Shown here piece by piece: positions 1 through 6,958 of a DNA stretch of 9,472 bases (position 1 is its first letter; the number at the start of each line of letters is the position of its first letter). The position numbers and the translations under genes were made by a program. Below the pieces are notes generated by a model, which saw only the letters and a list, made by a program, of their open reading frames with translations, made no database searches and was not told the origin of the DNA. This DNA comes from an uncultured Veillonella sp. GTDB lineage: Bacteria; Bacillota; Negativicutes; Veillonellales; Veillonellaceae. Location: contig NZ_CAJLUB010000066.1 of the NCBI RefSeq assembly GCF_905209685.1, positions 1 through 9,472 on the forward strand. The letters are read 5' to 3'.

Positions 1-2
1 AA

Positions 3-74
3 ATCGCTGCAGGCGTACATATTATGCCTTTAAACGATATCGATACAACATTACATATCATTGATCACATATAA
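3..74 (+). CDS. 3' end of an unrecognised gene (possibly MetF-like)
   Basis: An open frame enters from the left edge and ends at TAA 72-74, giving 23 residues: IAAGVHIMPLNDIDTTLHII then DHI. Of the three plus-strand frames it stays open longest and has the most protein-like composition. The GVHIM segment faintly recalls the C-terminus of methylenetetrahydrofolate reductases, but this is a memory-based guess on very little sequence. The gene converges on rsmG, and the two are separated by a hairpin and a bidirectional terminator. Seeing it as the end of a real gene is plausible; its function is not established. Confidence 0.45.
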   Translation: MAAGVHIMPLNDIDTTLHIIDHI

Positions 75-91
75 GTCATTATAAGATTATC

Positions 92-155
92 ATAGAACAC
101 CTTTCCCACGGCCTCCATAGTAACCCTAAGTCGTCCTTATGGAAAGGTGTTCTAT
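92..155. repeat. Hairpin with degenerate GC-rich core in its loop
   Basis: A perfect 15-bp inverted repeat (92-106 with 141-155, arm ATAGAACACCTTTCC) encloses a 34-nt loop. Loop positions 108-133 read, on the minus strand, CGACTT...GGAGGCCGT. These two blocks occur in the same order and at similar spacing in the GC-rich core at 4499-4550 and 8852-8903, so this looks like a shortened, decayed copy of that element. It lies just after the upstream plus-strand gene and might also act as its terminator, since CTATCTATCTTTG follows, but the loop is long and the T-tract weak. Confidence 0.6.
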
Positions 156-241
156 CTATCTTTGTATACGACTTATATAGTGAACAAAATATATAATCCT
201 GTTGTAAACGATATCCTTAAATAGACCAGGGAAGATAGGAA

Positions 242-278
242 AAAGAGGATGCAAATCTAAGATTTGCATCCTCTTTTG
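242..278. terminator. Bidirectional rho-independent terminator after rsmG
   Basis: A 17-bp perfect stem (242-258 with 262-278) closes on a 3-nt loop and carries an A-run on one side and a T-run on the other. It can therefore stop transcription from both strands. It lies between the plus-strand gene ending at 74 and rsmG, whose minus-strand stop codon is at 329, as expected for convergent genes. Confidence 0.9.
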
Positions 279-328
279 TATAGGCAATTATTTTCTATTA
301 TCCGCTATTGCGTAATAGAACTATTAAA

Positions 329-1081
329 TTACACTAGCGGCTTGTCTTTAATTTCTTTTGGTTTACGTGGGTATTGTTTAGGTGTTTTACCTATTTTCTT
401 AATGTACAAAATAGCTCGTTTATCATCCAAGGTTGGAAGTGTAACAGTGCGTACTTCTTCAATCTTAGCTTTCAATGTGCTAAGGGCTTTATTAGATTCG
501 CTCACTTCTTCTTCGTAGATGGCGCCTTTTAAAGCAATTACGTAGCCACCTTCTTTTACATATGGTACAGTCCATTCTAACAGAATAGGTAATCTCGCTA
601 CTGCACGGCTCGTAGCAATATCGAAGCTTTCCCGGTAATCTTGATGACTAAGATCCTCTGCACGGCCATGTAAAGTAGTACAGTTCGTCAATTGTAGCTC
701 ATCCATAATGGATTCAAGGAAGGTAAGACGTTTTTTCAAAGAATCAAACAACGTAACCTTTAGACTACGGTCGTAGATGGCCAAGGGAATACCAGGGAAA
801 CCAGCACCAGTACCAACGTCGATAATGGACATGCCAGATTTGATGATATGTGGGTCATAGCAGGAGAGGGAGTCAATCATATGTTTAACCACAACCTCTT
901 TCATATCTGTAATGCCCGTGAGGTTCAGATATTTATTTGTTTCAATCATGCGCGCATAATACACGTAAAAGTCTTTTGCTTGCTCTTCCGTACAAGGCAA
1001 ACCAAATTCGCTCATTTGCTCCATCATATATGAAACAAATTCAGACTCAGGCGCAATAGGCACATCGTATTTTTCTTTCAT
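329..1081 (-). CDS. rsmG: 16S rRNA (guanine-527-N7)-methyltransferase RsmG (GidB)
   Basis: RsmG uses S-adenosylmethionine to methylate N7 of G527 in 16S rRNA, in the 530 loop of the small subunit; loss gives low-level streptomycin resistance in several bacteria. The 250-residue product has the class I methyltransferase motif I DVGTGAGFPGIPLA at about 88-101, the GRAED segment at 139-143, TSRAVARL at 157-164, and a C-terminal YPRKP tail typical of the family. It is slightly longer than many homologues because of extra residues at both ends. The start is ATG 1079-1081 with AGGAG about five bases upstream. In other Firmicutes rsmG directly follows mnmG; here vapBC and about 700 bp of AT-rich DNA separate them, so it probably has its own promoter. 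Identification is firm. Confidence 0.96.
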   Translation of the reverse strand: MKEKYDVPIAPESEFVSYMMEQMSEFGLPCTEEQAKDFYVYYARMIETNKYLNLTGITDMKEVVVKHMIDSLSCYDPHIIKSGMSIIDVGTGAGFPGIPLAIYDRSLKVTLFDSLKKRLTFLESIMDELQLTNCTTLHGRAEDLSHQDYRESFDIATSRAVARLPILLEWTVPYVKEGGYVIALKGAIYEEEVSESNKALSTLKAKIEEVRTVTLPTLDDKRAILYIKKIGKTPKQYPRKPKEIKDKPLV

Positions 1082-1690
1082 AAGTACTCCTAATGAATTA
1101 TTTGATATTTATATGATAGTGAAAGTAATCGACACATAGTTAGAAAATCTCATATCATATGGTACATCATATAAACAAATCTAGGTAATTAACAATATAT
1201 ACGTTATAAGAATAGTATTTCTTATTTCAAAGGCTATAAAACTCAAAAATTTGCGTTCTACGCCGTTTTTAATCTATTTTATATAAGTTTATATATAAAA
1301 ACTTATAAAATGACCATACAAACAAGATATTTAAGTCATTTTTCTTTATATTATAGCATATTCTCAATTAATTCTCATTTAAACAGATATATTTCCTAAA
1401 AATACCATCTAAACATAGGGTAGAAGAGGTATTAACCAACTATTATCATTTAAATAACAATATTGAGAAATCGGTCCATCTTTTTAACCTATTTTGTTAA
1501 CCTTTTACAATATCTATTTTCAATTTCATCATTCATCTTTTCAGCAACTTCATTTCACAGTTTATTTCTAATTTATCACCATGAACTTTTCTTCACTTAC
1601 AAAATATTTTGTCTATTCTGAATGAACACTCAATGTATTTCTCTAGTGTACATATTTTAACTGCAGAATACTATTTATTTTATAAATATC
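1082..1690. other. AT-rich intergenic region without a credible gene
   Basis: About 600 bp of strongly AT-rich DNA separates rsmG from the vapB regulatory region. No frame has a ribosome binding site followed by a protein-like reading frame. A 9-bp perfect inverted repeat lies at 1282-1290 and 1299-1307. A few short minus-strand stretches around 1440-1600 read like eroded protein, but stop codons and frame changes break them up, so no gene or pseudogene is called. The low GC and the vapBC pair next to it suggest acquired or decayed DNA inserted between mnmG and rsmG. Confidence 0.5.
1166..1195 (-). promoter_or_regulatory. Possible rsmG promoter
   Basis: On the minus strand, TTGTTA (1190-1195) and TATGAT (1166-1171) are separated by 18 bases, which fits a sigma-70 type promoter about 85 bp before rsmG. 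A promoter somewhere here is expected, because the terminator at 2456-2493 blocks read-through from mnmG. The region is very AT-rich, so a chance match is possible. Confidence 0.35.
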
Positions 1691-1698
1691 CATATAAA

Positions 1699-1729
1699 TA
1701 TACATACTAGCTTTTTAATAATATGTATA
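1699..1729. promoter_or_regulatory. Possible vapBC operator (inverted repeat)
   Basis: The 8-bp arms TATACATA (1699-1706) and TATGTATA (1722-1729) are perfect reverse complements, just upstream of the vapB -35 box. VapB-type antitoxins and VapBC complexes usually repress their own promoter by binding inverted repeats. The arms are AT-rich, so their role is inferred from position only. Confidence 0.3.
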
Positions 1730-1741
1730 CAAAATTACATC

Positions 1742-1770
1742 TTGTTAAAATATATATCAAGGTATATACT
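1742..1770 (+). promoter_or_regulatory. vapBC promoter
   Basis: TTGTTA (1742-1747) and TATACT (1765-1770) are spaced by 17 bases, a good sigma-70 type match. A start site near 1777 would leave a leader of about 20 bases with the very strong ribosome binding site AAGGAGGTGA (1781-1790), five bases before ATG 1796. The position fits the toxin-antitoxin operon that follows. Confidence 0.65.
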
Positions 1771-1795
1771 TTTTATTAATAAGGAGGTGATATGT

Positions 1796-2026
1796 ATGAC
1801 CACAGCAAAGCTATTTGAAAATGGCCGTAGTCAGGCTGTACGATTACCAAAGGAATTTCGATTTAATGGTGATGAAGTAATCATCAACAAAATAGGGAAT
1901 GTAGTCTTACTTATGCCAAAAGATGATGAATGGGCGGGATTTGTAGCTGGTTTATCATTATTTACAGATGATTTTATGTGTAACGGACGGGAAGATATTG
2001 ATCATCAGGAGCGTGAAGCCTTATGA
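1796..2026 (+). CDS. vapB: VapB-family antitoxin (MvpA-like)
   Basis: This is the antitoxin of a type II toxin-antitoxin pair. It should bind and neutralise the VapC ribonuclease encoded immediately after it and repress the operon. The 76-residue product has the swapped-hairpin AbrB/SpoVT-type DNA-binding N-terminus with the typical string NGRSQAVRLPKEF at 9-21. Its acidic/aromatic C-terminus (DDFM at 58-61, then R65 and QERE) resembles the toxin-binding tail of Shigella MvpA. The start at ATG 1796 is chosen because AAGGAGGTGA lies five bases upstream; a longer in-frame reading from TTG 1742 would begin inside the promoter and is rejected. Its TGA overlaps the vapC ATG by four bases (ATGA), indicating translational coupling. 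Family assignment is firm; the symbol is generic. Confidence 0.9.
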   Translation: MTTAKLFENGRSQAVRLPKEFRFNGDEVIINKIGNVVLLMPKDDEWAGFVAGLSLFTDDFMCNGREDIDHQEREAL

Positions 2027-2433
2027 AGTATATGTTAGATACTAATATATGTATTTATGCTATCAAACAAGAGCCAGAAGTTGTACTACAGAAAATATTG
2101 AAACATCATCCTTCAGATATATGTATTTCATCAATTACATATGCTGAACTAATGCATGGTGTAGAAAAAAGCCAATCAAAAGATAAAAATAGATTAGCTT
2201 TAACACTTTTATTATCACCTATACAGATTATTGATTTCGATAGTCACGCTGCTGAAGAGTATGGAAAAATAAAAGCTGATTTACAATCACAAGGAAAAAT
2301 TATTGGTCCTATGGATTTACTCATTGCTAGTCATGCAAAATCAAAGGGTCTTACTATCGTTACTAACAATACAAAAGAGTTTAAAAGAGTTAATCAATTA
2401 GAAGTGGAAGATTGGTCTAAACCATTAAGCTAA
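2023..2433 (+). CDS. vapC: VapC-family PIN-domain toxin ribonuclease (MvpT-like)
   Basis: VapC toxins are Mg2+-dependent endoribonucleases; the enteric VapC/MvpT group cuts initiator tRNA in the anticodon loop. The 136-residue product is a single PIN domain of normal length. The expected acidic and polar residues are visible: D6 in YMLDTN, E42 in TYAELMHG, D98 in GPMDLLIASHA, and the TNN motif at 114-116 in TIVTNNTKEF. It resembles Shigella MvpT along its length (LDTN, CISSIT, GPxD, VTNNxxEF, VEDW), so tRNA cleavage is a reasonable inference, though the target is not proven by sequence. It starts within the vapB stop codon and ends just before a strong terminator. The open reading frame and catalytic set appear intact, so the module is probably functional. 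Confidence 0.93.
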   Translation: MKYMLDTNICIYAIKQEPEVVLQKILKHHPSDICISSITYAELMHGVEKSQSKDKNRLALTLLLSPIQIIDFDSHAAEEYGKIKADLQSQGKIIGPMDLLIASHAKSKGLTIVTNNTKEFKRVNQLEVEDWSKPLS

Positions 2434-2455
2434 TTCAACCTATTAAGTATTTACT

Positions 2456-2493
2456 AAAAAAGCTAGTTAATCATAGGATTAACTAGCTTTTTT
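2456..2493. terminator. Bidirectional terminator between vapC and mnmG
   Basis: A 17-bp perfect stem (2456-2472 with 2477-2493) has a 4-nt loop ATAG, six A on one side and six T on the other. It ends vapBC transcription on the plus strand and mnmG transcription on the minus strand. It therefore separates rsmG from the upstream housekeeping operon. Confidence 0.93.
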
Positions 2494-2510
2494 GTATGTT
2501 ATCACATATT

Positions 2511-4382
2511 TTATTTGCTTCGATTGTATTGTTCTAGTTGGATCAACAGAACAGATACGTCCGCTGGGGATACGCCAGAGATACGGCTTGCTTGGCCGAT
2601 GGAGTGAGGGCGGATTTTATTGAGCTTTTGTTGAGCTTCAAGAGAAATGCCCTTAATTTGTGTATAGTCCCATTCTTTTGGAAGAATTTTTTCTTCTAGT
2701 TTGCGAACCTTATCGACTTGGTCCATTTGCTTTTTGATATAACCTTCGTAAGTAATGGAGATATCAACAGCTTCTTCTACGTCAGGCGTATAGCGTTTTA
2801 AACCAAATGCATCGGCTACGATAGCGTAGGAGAGTTCATTACGTTTTACTAAATCATAAGCGTGAATACCTGTTCTAATAGGTGCTGTACCTAAACTTTC
2901 AAGCAAAGCTTGTGTTTCCTTGGATGGATTTACAGGTGTATTTCGTAACATATCCATTGCTTCTTCGATAGCAGCTTTCTTAGCTGTAAATTTAGACCAA
3001 CGATCGTCTTTTACAAGACCGATAGCACGACCTTTTTCAGTGAGACGCATATCTGCATTATCTTGGCGAAGTAATAGACGGTATTCGCTGCGGCTCGTCA
3101 TCATACGGTACGGTTCATTTGTACCTTTTGTTACGAGATCATCGATGAGAACACCAATGTATGCTTCGGAGCGAGCAAGGATAAATGGTTCTTTACCTTC
3201 AAGCCATAAAGCTGCGTTAATACCAGCCATGAGACCTTGAGCAGCTGCTTCTTCATAGCCAGATGTACCATTAGCTTGACCAGCAGAGTAGAGGCCTTCA
3301 ATATGTTTTACTTGAAGGGCTGGTGTCAGTTGTGTTGGGTTTAAACAATCATATTCAATAGCATACGCTGGGCGCATGATTTCTACATTTTCTAAACCAG
3401 GAATGGTACGAAGGAATGCATATTGTACGTCCATAGGAAGGGATGTACTCATGCCTTGTACGTACATTTCGTTTGTGCCTGTACCTTCTGGTTCTACGAA
3501 TAATTGATGGCGTTCTTTATCGGCAAAGCGCACCACTTTATCTTCGATAGAAGGGCAGTAACGAGGGCCTACACCTTCAATTTTACCGCTATACATTGGA
3601 GCGCGGTGAATATTGCTTGTAATAATTTCGTGCGTTTCTTTATTAGTATAGGTCAGCCAACATACGTCTTCATTACGATTGATCCATTCATCCATAAAGG
3701 AGAAGGAGTGATGATGTGTATCGCCTTCTTGAACCTCCATATTTTCAAGGTTAAGAGTACGTTTATCTACACGAGCTGGCGTACCAGTCTTAAAGCGCAT
3801 CAACTCAATGCCATTGTCCAGCAAGGATTGAGAGAAATGTTCCGCTACGCGTTGACCATTTGGGCCACCTACGTAATCGATGTCGCCGATGAGGATTTTA
3901 CCTTTCAAATAGGTACCTGTGCAAAGAACGACAGCTTTAGCACCATAGAACTCGCCAAGCTCTGTAACGATACCTGTTACTTTGCCGTCCTCAACCTTAA
4001 GCTCCGTAACCATGATTTGCTTAACATTGAGGTTTTCTGTATTTTCAATGGTTTGTTTCATCAAATGTTGGTATTTGATTTTATCGGATTGGCAGCGCAA
4101 TGAATGAACGGCAGGGCCTTTACCCATGTTGAGCATACGCATTTGAATAGCCGTAGCATCCGCGTTGATACCCATTTGACCGCCTAAGGCGTCAAGCTCA
4201 TAAACAAGATGGCTTTTACCAGGACCGCCAACGGCAGGATTACATGGCATAAGCGCAATATTATCTAAACTGATGGTCGCCATCAACGTGCGATGACCCA
4301 TGCGGGCAGCGGCGAGGGCCGCCTCACAACCAGCATGACCACCACCGATGACGATGACATCATAATTATCTACTGTGTACAT
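2511..4382 (-). CDS. mnmG: tRNA uridine-34 5-carboxymethylaminomethyl modification enzyme MnmG (GidA)
   Basis: MnmG is the FAD/NADH-dependent partner of MnmE. The MnmE-MnmG complex adds (carboxymethyl)aminomethyl to C5 of the wobble uridine of tRNAs reading NNA/NNG codons, using glycine or ammonium and a methylenetetrahydrofolate carbon. The 623-residue product is full length. It has the N-terminal FAD-binding Rossmann motif [10 protein letters not shown] at 13-22, the [10 protein letters not shown] segment at 47-56 containing the conserved cysteine, [16 protein letters not shown] near 371-386, and a helical C-terminus for MnmE/tRNA contact ([20 protein letters not shown]). The start is ATG 4380-4382 with AAGGA upstream. 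It follows mnmE after a 194-bp gap that holds a GC-rich repeat, which is longer than usual for this pair. Identification is certain. Confidence 0.98.
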   Translation of the reverse strand: MYTVDNYDVIVIGGGHAGCEAALAAARMGHRTLMATISLDNIALMPCNPAVGGPGKSHLVYELDALGGQMGINADATAIQMRMLNMGKGPAVHSLRCQSDKIKYQHLMKQTIENTENLNVKQIMVTELKVEDGKVTGIVTELGEFYGAKAVVLCTGTYLKGKILIGDIDYVGGPNGQRVAEHFSQSLLDNGIELMRFKTGTPARVDKRTLNLENMEVQEGDTHHHSFSFMDEWINRNEDVCWLTYTNKETHEIITSNIHRAPMYSGKIEGVGPRYCPSIEDKVVRFADKERHQLFVEPEGTGTNEMYVQGMSTSLPMDVQYAFLRTIPGLENVEIMRPAYAIEYDCLNPTQLTPALQVKHIEGLYSAGQANGTSGYEEAAAQGLMAGINAALWLEGKEPFILARSEAYIGVLIDDLVTKGTNEPYRMMTSRSEYRLLLRQDNADMRLTEKGRAIGLVKDDRWSKFTAKKAAIEEAMDMLRNTPVNPSKETQALLESLGTAPIRTGIHAYDLVKRNELSYAIVADAFGLKRYTPDVEEAVDISITYEGYIKKQMDQVDKVRKLEEKILPKEWDYTQIKGISLEAQQKLNKIRPHSIGQASRISGVSPADVSVLLIQLEQYNRSK

Positions 4383-4438
4383 ATCAATTGAATTCCTTAT
4401 ATATTACTTATATTAAAAGTTTATTTTATTTAAATCAC

Positions 4439-4454
4439 GAGGCCGTAGGCCGAG
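4439..4454 (+). repeat. Fragment of the GC-rich core repeat
   Basis: The 14-mer AGGCCGTAGGCCGA recurs exactly in the full core copy at 4499-4550, about 60 bp to the right in the same orientation. It looks like a partial duplicate of the core. Confidence 0.6.
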
Positions 4455-4478
4455 TTCTCCCTATTCTCCATAGAGTGG

Positions 4479-4571
4479 CAATGAGGGCTTTCAAAAAACG
4501 ACTTTGGCCCTGCGTAGGCCGTAGGCCGAAGTCAGACCTGGCCAGTGGAGGCTTTTTGGAAGTACTCATTG
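4479..4571 (+). repeat. GC-rich dispersed element, copy A, with inverted arms
   Basis: The core at 4499-4550 (begins CGACTTTGGCCCTGCG, ends GTGGAG) matches the reverse complement of 8852-8903 at 48 of 52 positions. Imperfect inverted arms flank it (4479-4497 with 4553-4571, 16 of 19 matching), so the core lies in the loop of a stem. It sits in the mnmE-mnmG intergenic gap, far more GC-rich than its surroundings, and encodes nothing credible. No transposase is visible. It could be a REP- or MITE-like non-autonomous element or a structured RNA segment. Confidence 0.85.
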
Positions 4572-4577
4572 TCATCA

Positions 4578-5963
4578 TCACTTACCTAAACAAAAACGAC
4601 TGAATAGTTCGTCGATCATGCTTTCACGGATGGTGTCGCCTGTGATGTCGCCTAGTAGTTCCCAGGCGCTGCGCAGGTCGGTAGCTACAAAGTCTACTGG
4701 CATGCCCATGTCGATGGAGGAGAGGGCTTGTTCGACTTGTGCCTTTGCTTGTTCCATGAGGCTGATGTGGCGCACGTTACTGATCATGGCGCTGTTATCT
4801 TGTTTTACGCGACCGCCGTAGACGAGTTCTTGCACCCATTTGGAGAGCACTGCAGAGCCTTCGCCTTCTTTAGCACTAATGCGCTCAATGGCCGTAAAAT
4901 TTCCGTGTTCTTTTATATTTTCGTCTGTAACGACTTGTGCCACGTCGGACTTATTGAGGAGCACGATAGTGTTCAAACCGCTCACAGAGGTCAAAATTTC
5001 GATTTCTTCAGGGGTTAATGGAGTAGACCCGTCGATAACGCAGAGCACGATGTCTGCTTTGTTGATATAATCACGAGCACGCTCTACACCGAGGGCTTCC
5101 ACCGTATCTTGTGTATCACGGATACCTGCTGTATCAATGAGGCGCAAGGAAATGCCTTCAACGGTCATATATTCTTCAATACTGTCCCGCGTCGTACCAG
5201 GAATATCCGTTACAATAGCGCGATTTTCGCGCAAAAGAGCGTTCATAAGGCTCGATTTACCTGCATTTGGACGGCCTACGATAACCGTTGTAATACCATC
5301 GCGAATGAGGCGGCCTGTATTTGCTGTGGATAAGAGATCATCCATAGCTTTCAAAATAGGCTCTAGTTGCTCACGAACCTCTTGGCTCGTTACGTCCTCA
5401 ATATCCTCTTCTGGATAATCGATGGTTACCTCTAAATGAGCAATCATAGCGATGAGCTGTTCACGCACATCTTTTACAAAGGACGAAACGGTCCCATCGA
5501 GCTGCGATACAGCGAGGGAGAGGGAGTCCTCCGTTTTTGCTTCAATAATATCAATGATCGCCTCTGCTTGAGTGAGGTCGATGCGTCCGTTCATAAAGGC
5601 GCGCTTCGTAAATTCACCGGCCTCAGCCATGCGCACATCGTGGTTTACGAGCAATTTTAGAATTTGTCGAACTGGCACAATGCCGCCGTGACACTGAATT
5701 TCCACTACATCCTCTGCCGTGTAGGAATGAGGGCCTTTCATTAATAATACAAGAACCTCGTCGACCGTCTTGTTCGTTCCGGGATCCACAATGGTCCCAT
5801 ATTGTATCGTTCTATTTTGGCGGTCCATCAAAGGAACGGTACCAGCGCTCTTGAACAGGCTATTTACAATAGGAAAACTATCCTTGCCGCTAACCCGAAT
5901 AATACCAACCCCGCCGATACCGGGCGGCGTCGCAATGGCCGCTATTGTATCATCTATATACAT
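4578..5963 (-). CDS. mnmE: tRNA modification GTPase MnmE (TrmE)
   Basis: MnmE is the dimeric, K+-activated GTPase that works with MnmG on C5 modification of wobble uridine 34 in tRNA. The 461-residue product is complete. The N-terminal tetrahydrofolate-binding domain (about 1-120) starts with the typical DTIAAIATPPGIGGVGIIRV. A helical domain is split around an inserted G domain with G1 GRPNAGKSS at 230-238, TTRD at 257-260, G3 DTAG at 277-280, G4 NKSD at 337-340 and SAK at 363-365. The last residues FCLGK form the C-terminal CxGK motif with catalytic C458. The start is ATG 5961-5963 with GGAG six bases upstream. The gene lies between jag and mnmG on the same strand, the usual Firmicute order. 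Two long hairpins in the gap before it may influence its transcription. Confidence 0.98.
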   Translation of the reverse strand: MYIDDTIAAIATPPGIGGVGIIRVSGKDSFPIVNSLFKSAGTVPLMDRQNRTIQYGTIVDPGTNKTVDEVLVLLMKGPHSYTAEDVVEIQCHGGIVPVRQILKLLVNHDVRMAEAGEFTKRAFMNGRIDLTQAEAIIDIIEAKTEDSLSLAVSQLDGTVSSFVKDVREQLIAMIAHLEVTIDYPEEDIEDVTSQEVREQLEPILKAMDDLLSTANTGRLIRDGITTVIVGRPNAGKSSLMNALLRENRAIVTDIPGTTRDSIEEYMTVEGISLRLIDTAGIRDTQDTVEALGVERARDYINKADIVLCVIDGSTPLTPEEIEILTSVSGLNTIVLLNKSDVAQVVTDENIKEHGNFTAIERISAKEGEGSAVLSKWVQELVYGGRVKQDNSAMISNVRHISLMEQAKAQVEQALSSIDMGMPVDFVATDLRSAWELLGDITGDTIRESMIDELFSRFCLGK

Positions 5964-6018
5964 ACATATCTCCGTATTTCGATTATCTAATATTTGATTT
6001 TGTATATGTTCTTCGCCT

Positions 6019-6076
6019 GTGAAAGTTAAACTAAACTAATCTTTGCATGCGAAGATTAACTTAGGTTAGCTTTCAC
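6019..6076. repeat. Long imperfect hairpin between jag and mnmE
   Basis: Arms 6019-6044 and 6051-6076 match at 21 of 26 positions around the 6-nt loop GCATGC. In minus-strand RNA two of the mismatches become G-U pairs, giving 23 of 26 pairs. No T-run follows, so it is not a standard terminator. It may be an mRNA processing or stability element or a protein-binding dyad in the mnmE leader. Confidence 0.7.
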
Positions 6077-6099
6077 CATAACCTAAAGAATAAAGAGGA

Positions 6100-6140
6100 C
6101 AGCTCTCAAGCAACCGATAATCTCAGTTACTTGAAAGCTG
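6100..6140 (-). repeat. RNA hairpin downstream of jag
   Basis: Arms 6100-6114 and 6126-6140 match at 13 of 15 positions in DNA. In minus-strand RNA the other two positions form G-U wobbles, so all 15 pair; plus-strand RNA would have A-C mismatches there. This asymmetry supports an RNA structure in the jag-mnmE transcript. It lies about 13 bases past the jag stop and is followed by CCTCTTTATTC, only a weak U-tract, so partial termination or 3'-end protection is possible. Confidence 0.6.
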
Positions 6141-6152
6141 CACCACTATATT

Positions 6153-6950
6153 TTATTTTTTATACGTAATCACAACGTGACGGAACGGTTCGTCCCCTTC
6201 ACTGTTAGTAACAACGTTTTTGTCCCCTTGAAGGGCAGTGTGAATGATTTTACGTTCAAAAGCATTCATTGGTTCTAAGGAAACCTTTTGACGGTTGCGT
6301 TTCACCTTAGAAGCCAAGCGTTTCGCGAGATTTACCAATGTTTCTTCTCGGCGAGAACGATAGTTTTCCACATCTACAACGATATGGCAGTGGCCAGATA
6401 CATCCTTGTGAGCCACGAGATTTGTTAAGTATTGAATAGCATCCAATGTTTGACCATGTTTACCGATCAAAATACCCAAATCTTCGCCGTGTACTTGGAA
6501 TGTAATCTTATCTTTAGTCATCATTTTTTCGATAACCACAGTGAGGCCCATTTGAGTAAACATATCATCTAGGAATTGTTTACCTTTTTCAGCGATTTCT
6601 TGTTGATCTTCTTTTGAAAGTTCCTTTTTAGAAGGTTTTTCTACAACATCATCTTCAGTAGAGTCAACTGCTGTGTCTTGTACTTCTGTTTCAGTCGTTG
6701 CCACCGGCTGGGAAGCAACAGCTACAGATTGTTCTTCTACATGAGCTACTTCTTCTTGAGTAGCAGTTTTAGCTACAGATGTGAAGAATAAGCGAACAAC
6801 TGCTGGTTTACGACCAATGCCCAAGAAGCCATTAGAAGGTTGTTCCAAGACTTTAGTTTCTACCAATTCTTGGCCTTCTGCAGCCAATTGAGCTACGCCT
6901 TTGGCAATGGCATCTTCAATGGTTTTAGCAGATACATCGATAAATTCCAT
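6153..6950 (-). CDS. jag: RNA-binding protein Jag (KhpB/EloR), Jag-N, KH and R3H domains
   Basis: Jag/KhpB is a cytoplasmic RNA-binding protein; in streptococci it works with KhpA and affects cell elongation and division. The 265-residue product shows the full order. A Jag-N domain spans about 1-55 (VSAKTIEDAIAKG, GFLGIGRKPA). An acidic, low-complexity Glu/Val/Thr-rich linker covers about 57-115. A KH domain spans about 125-195 with the GxxG loop GKHG at 163-166. A C-terminal R3H domain follows, with its signature Arg and His at R233 and H237 (RKIIH) and the SEGDEPFRHVVI ending. The start ATG is six codons before the conserved VSAKT. Its ribosome binding site AGGAGA overlaps the yidC stop codon, so the two genes are translationally coupled. 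The yidC-jag pairing is typical of Firmicutes. Confidence 0.97.
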   Translation of the reverse strand: MEFIDVSAKTIEDAIAKGVAQLAAEGQELVETKVLEQPSNGFLGIGRKPAVVRLFFTSVAKTATQEEVAHVEEQSVAVASQPVATTETEVQDTAVDSTEDDVVEKPSKKELSKEDQQEIAEKGKQFLDDMFTQMGLTVVIEKMMTKDKITFQVHGEDLGILIGKHGQTLDAIQYLTNLVAHKDVSGHCHIVVDVENYRSRREETLVNLAKRLASKVKRNRQKVSLEPMNAFERKIIHTALQGDKNVVTNSEGDEPFRHVVITYKK

Positions 6951-6958
6951 AGTGTCTC

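Noticed and set aside
1440..1600. Possible pseudogene on the minus strand
   Set aside because: Short protein-like pieces (for example NEVAEKMNDEIENRYCKRL) appear, but stops and frame changes occur within about 25 codons and no family is recognisable. Chance in AT-rich DNA is as likely.
1742..1795. Longer VapB start at TTG 1742
   Set aside because: This segment contains the promoter boxes and the ribosome binding site that serves ATG 1796.
3504..4103. 199-residue plus-strand open frame
   Set aside because: It is antisense to the certain mnmG gene, has no ribosome binding site, and looks like a shadow frame.
4479..4571. Insertion sequence
   Set aside because: No transposase reading frame and no target-site duplication could be identified. 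Only a short non-coding repeat is supported.
4388..4603. 71-residue plus-strand open frame across the mnmE-mnmG gap
   Set aside because: It runs through the GC-rich repeat and into the mnmE 3' end, and no family is recognisable. The repeat explains the sequence better.
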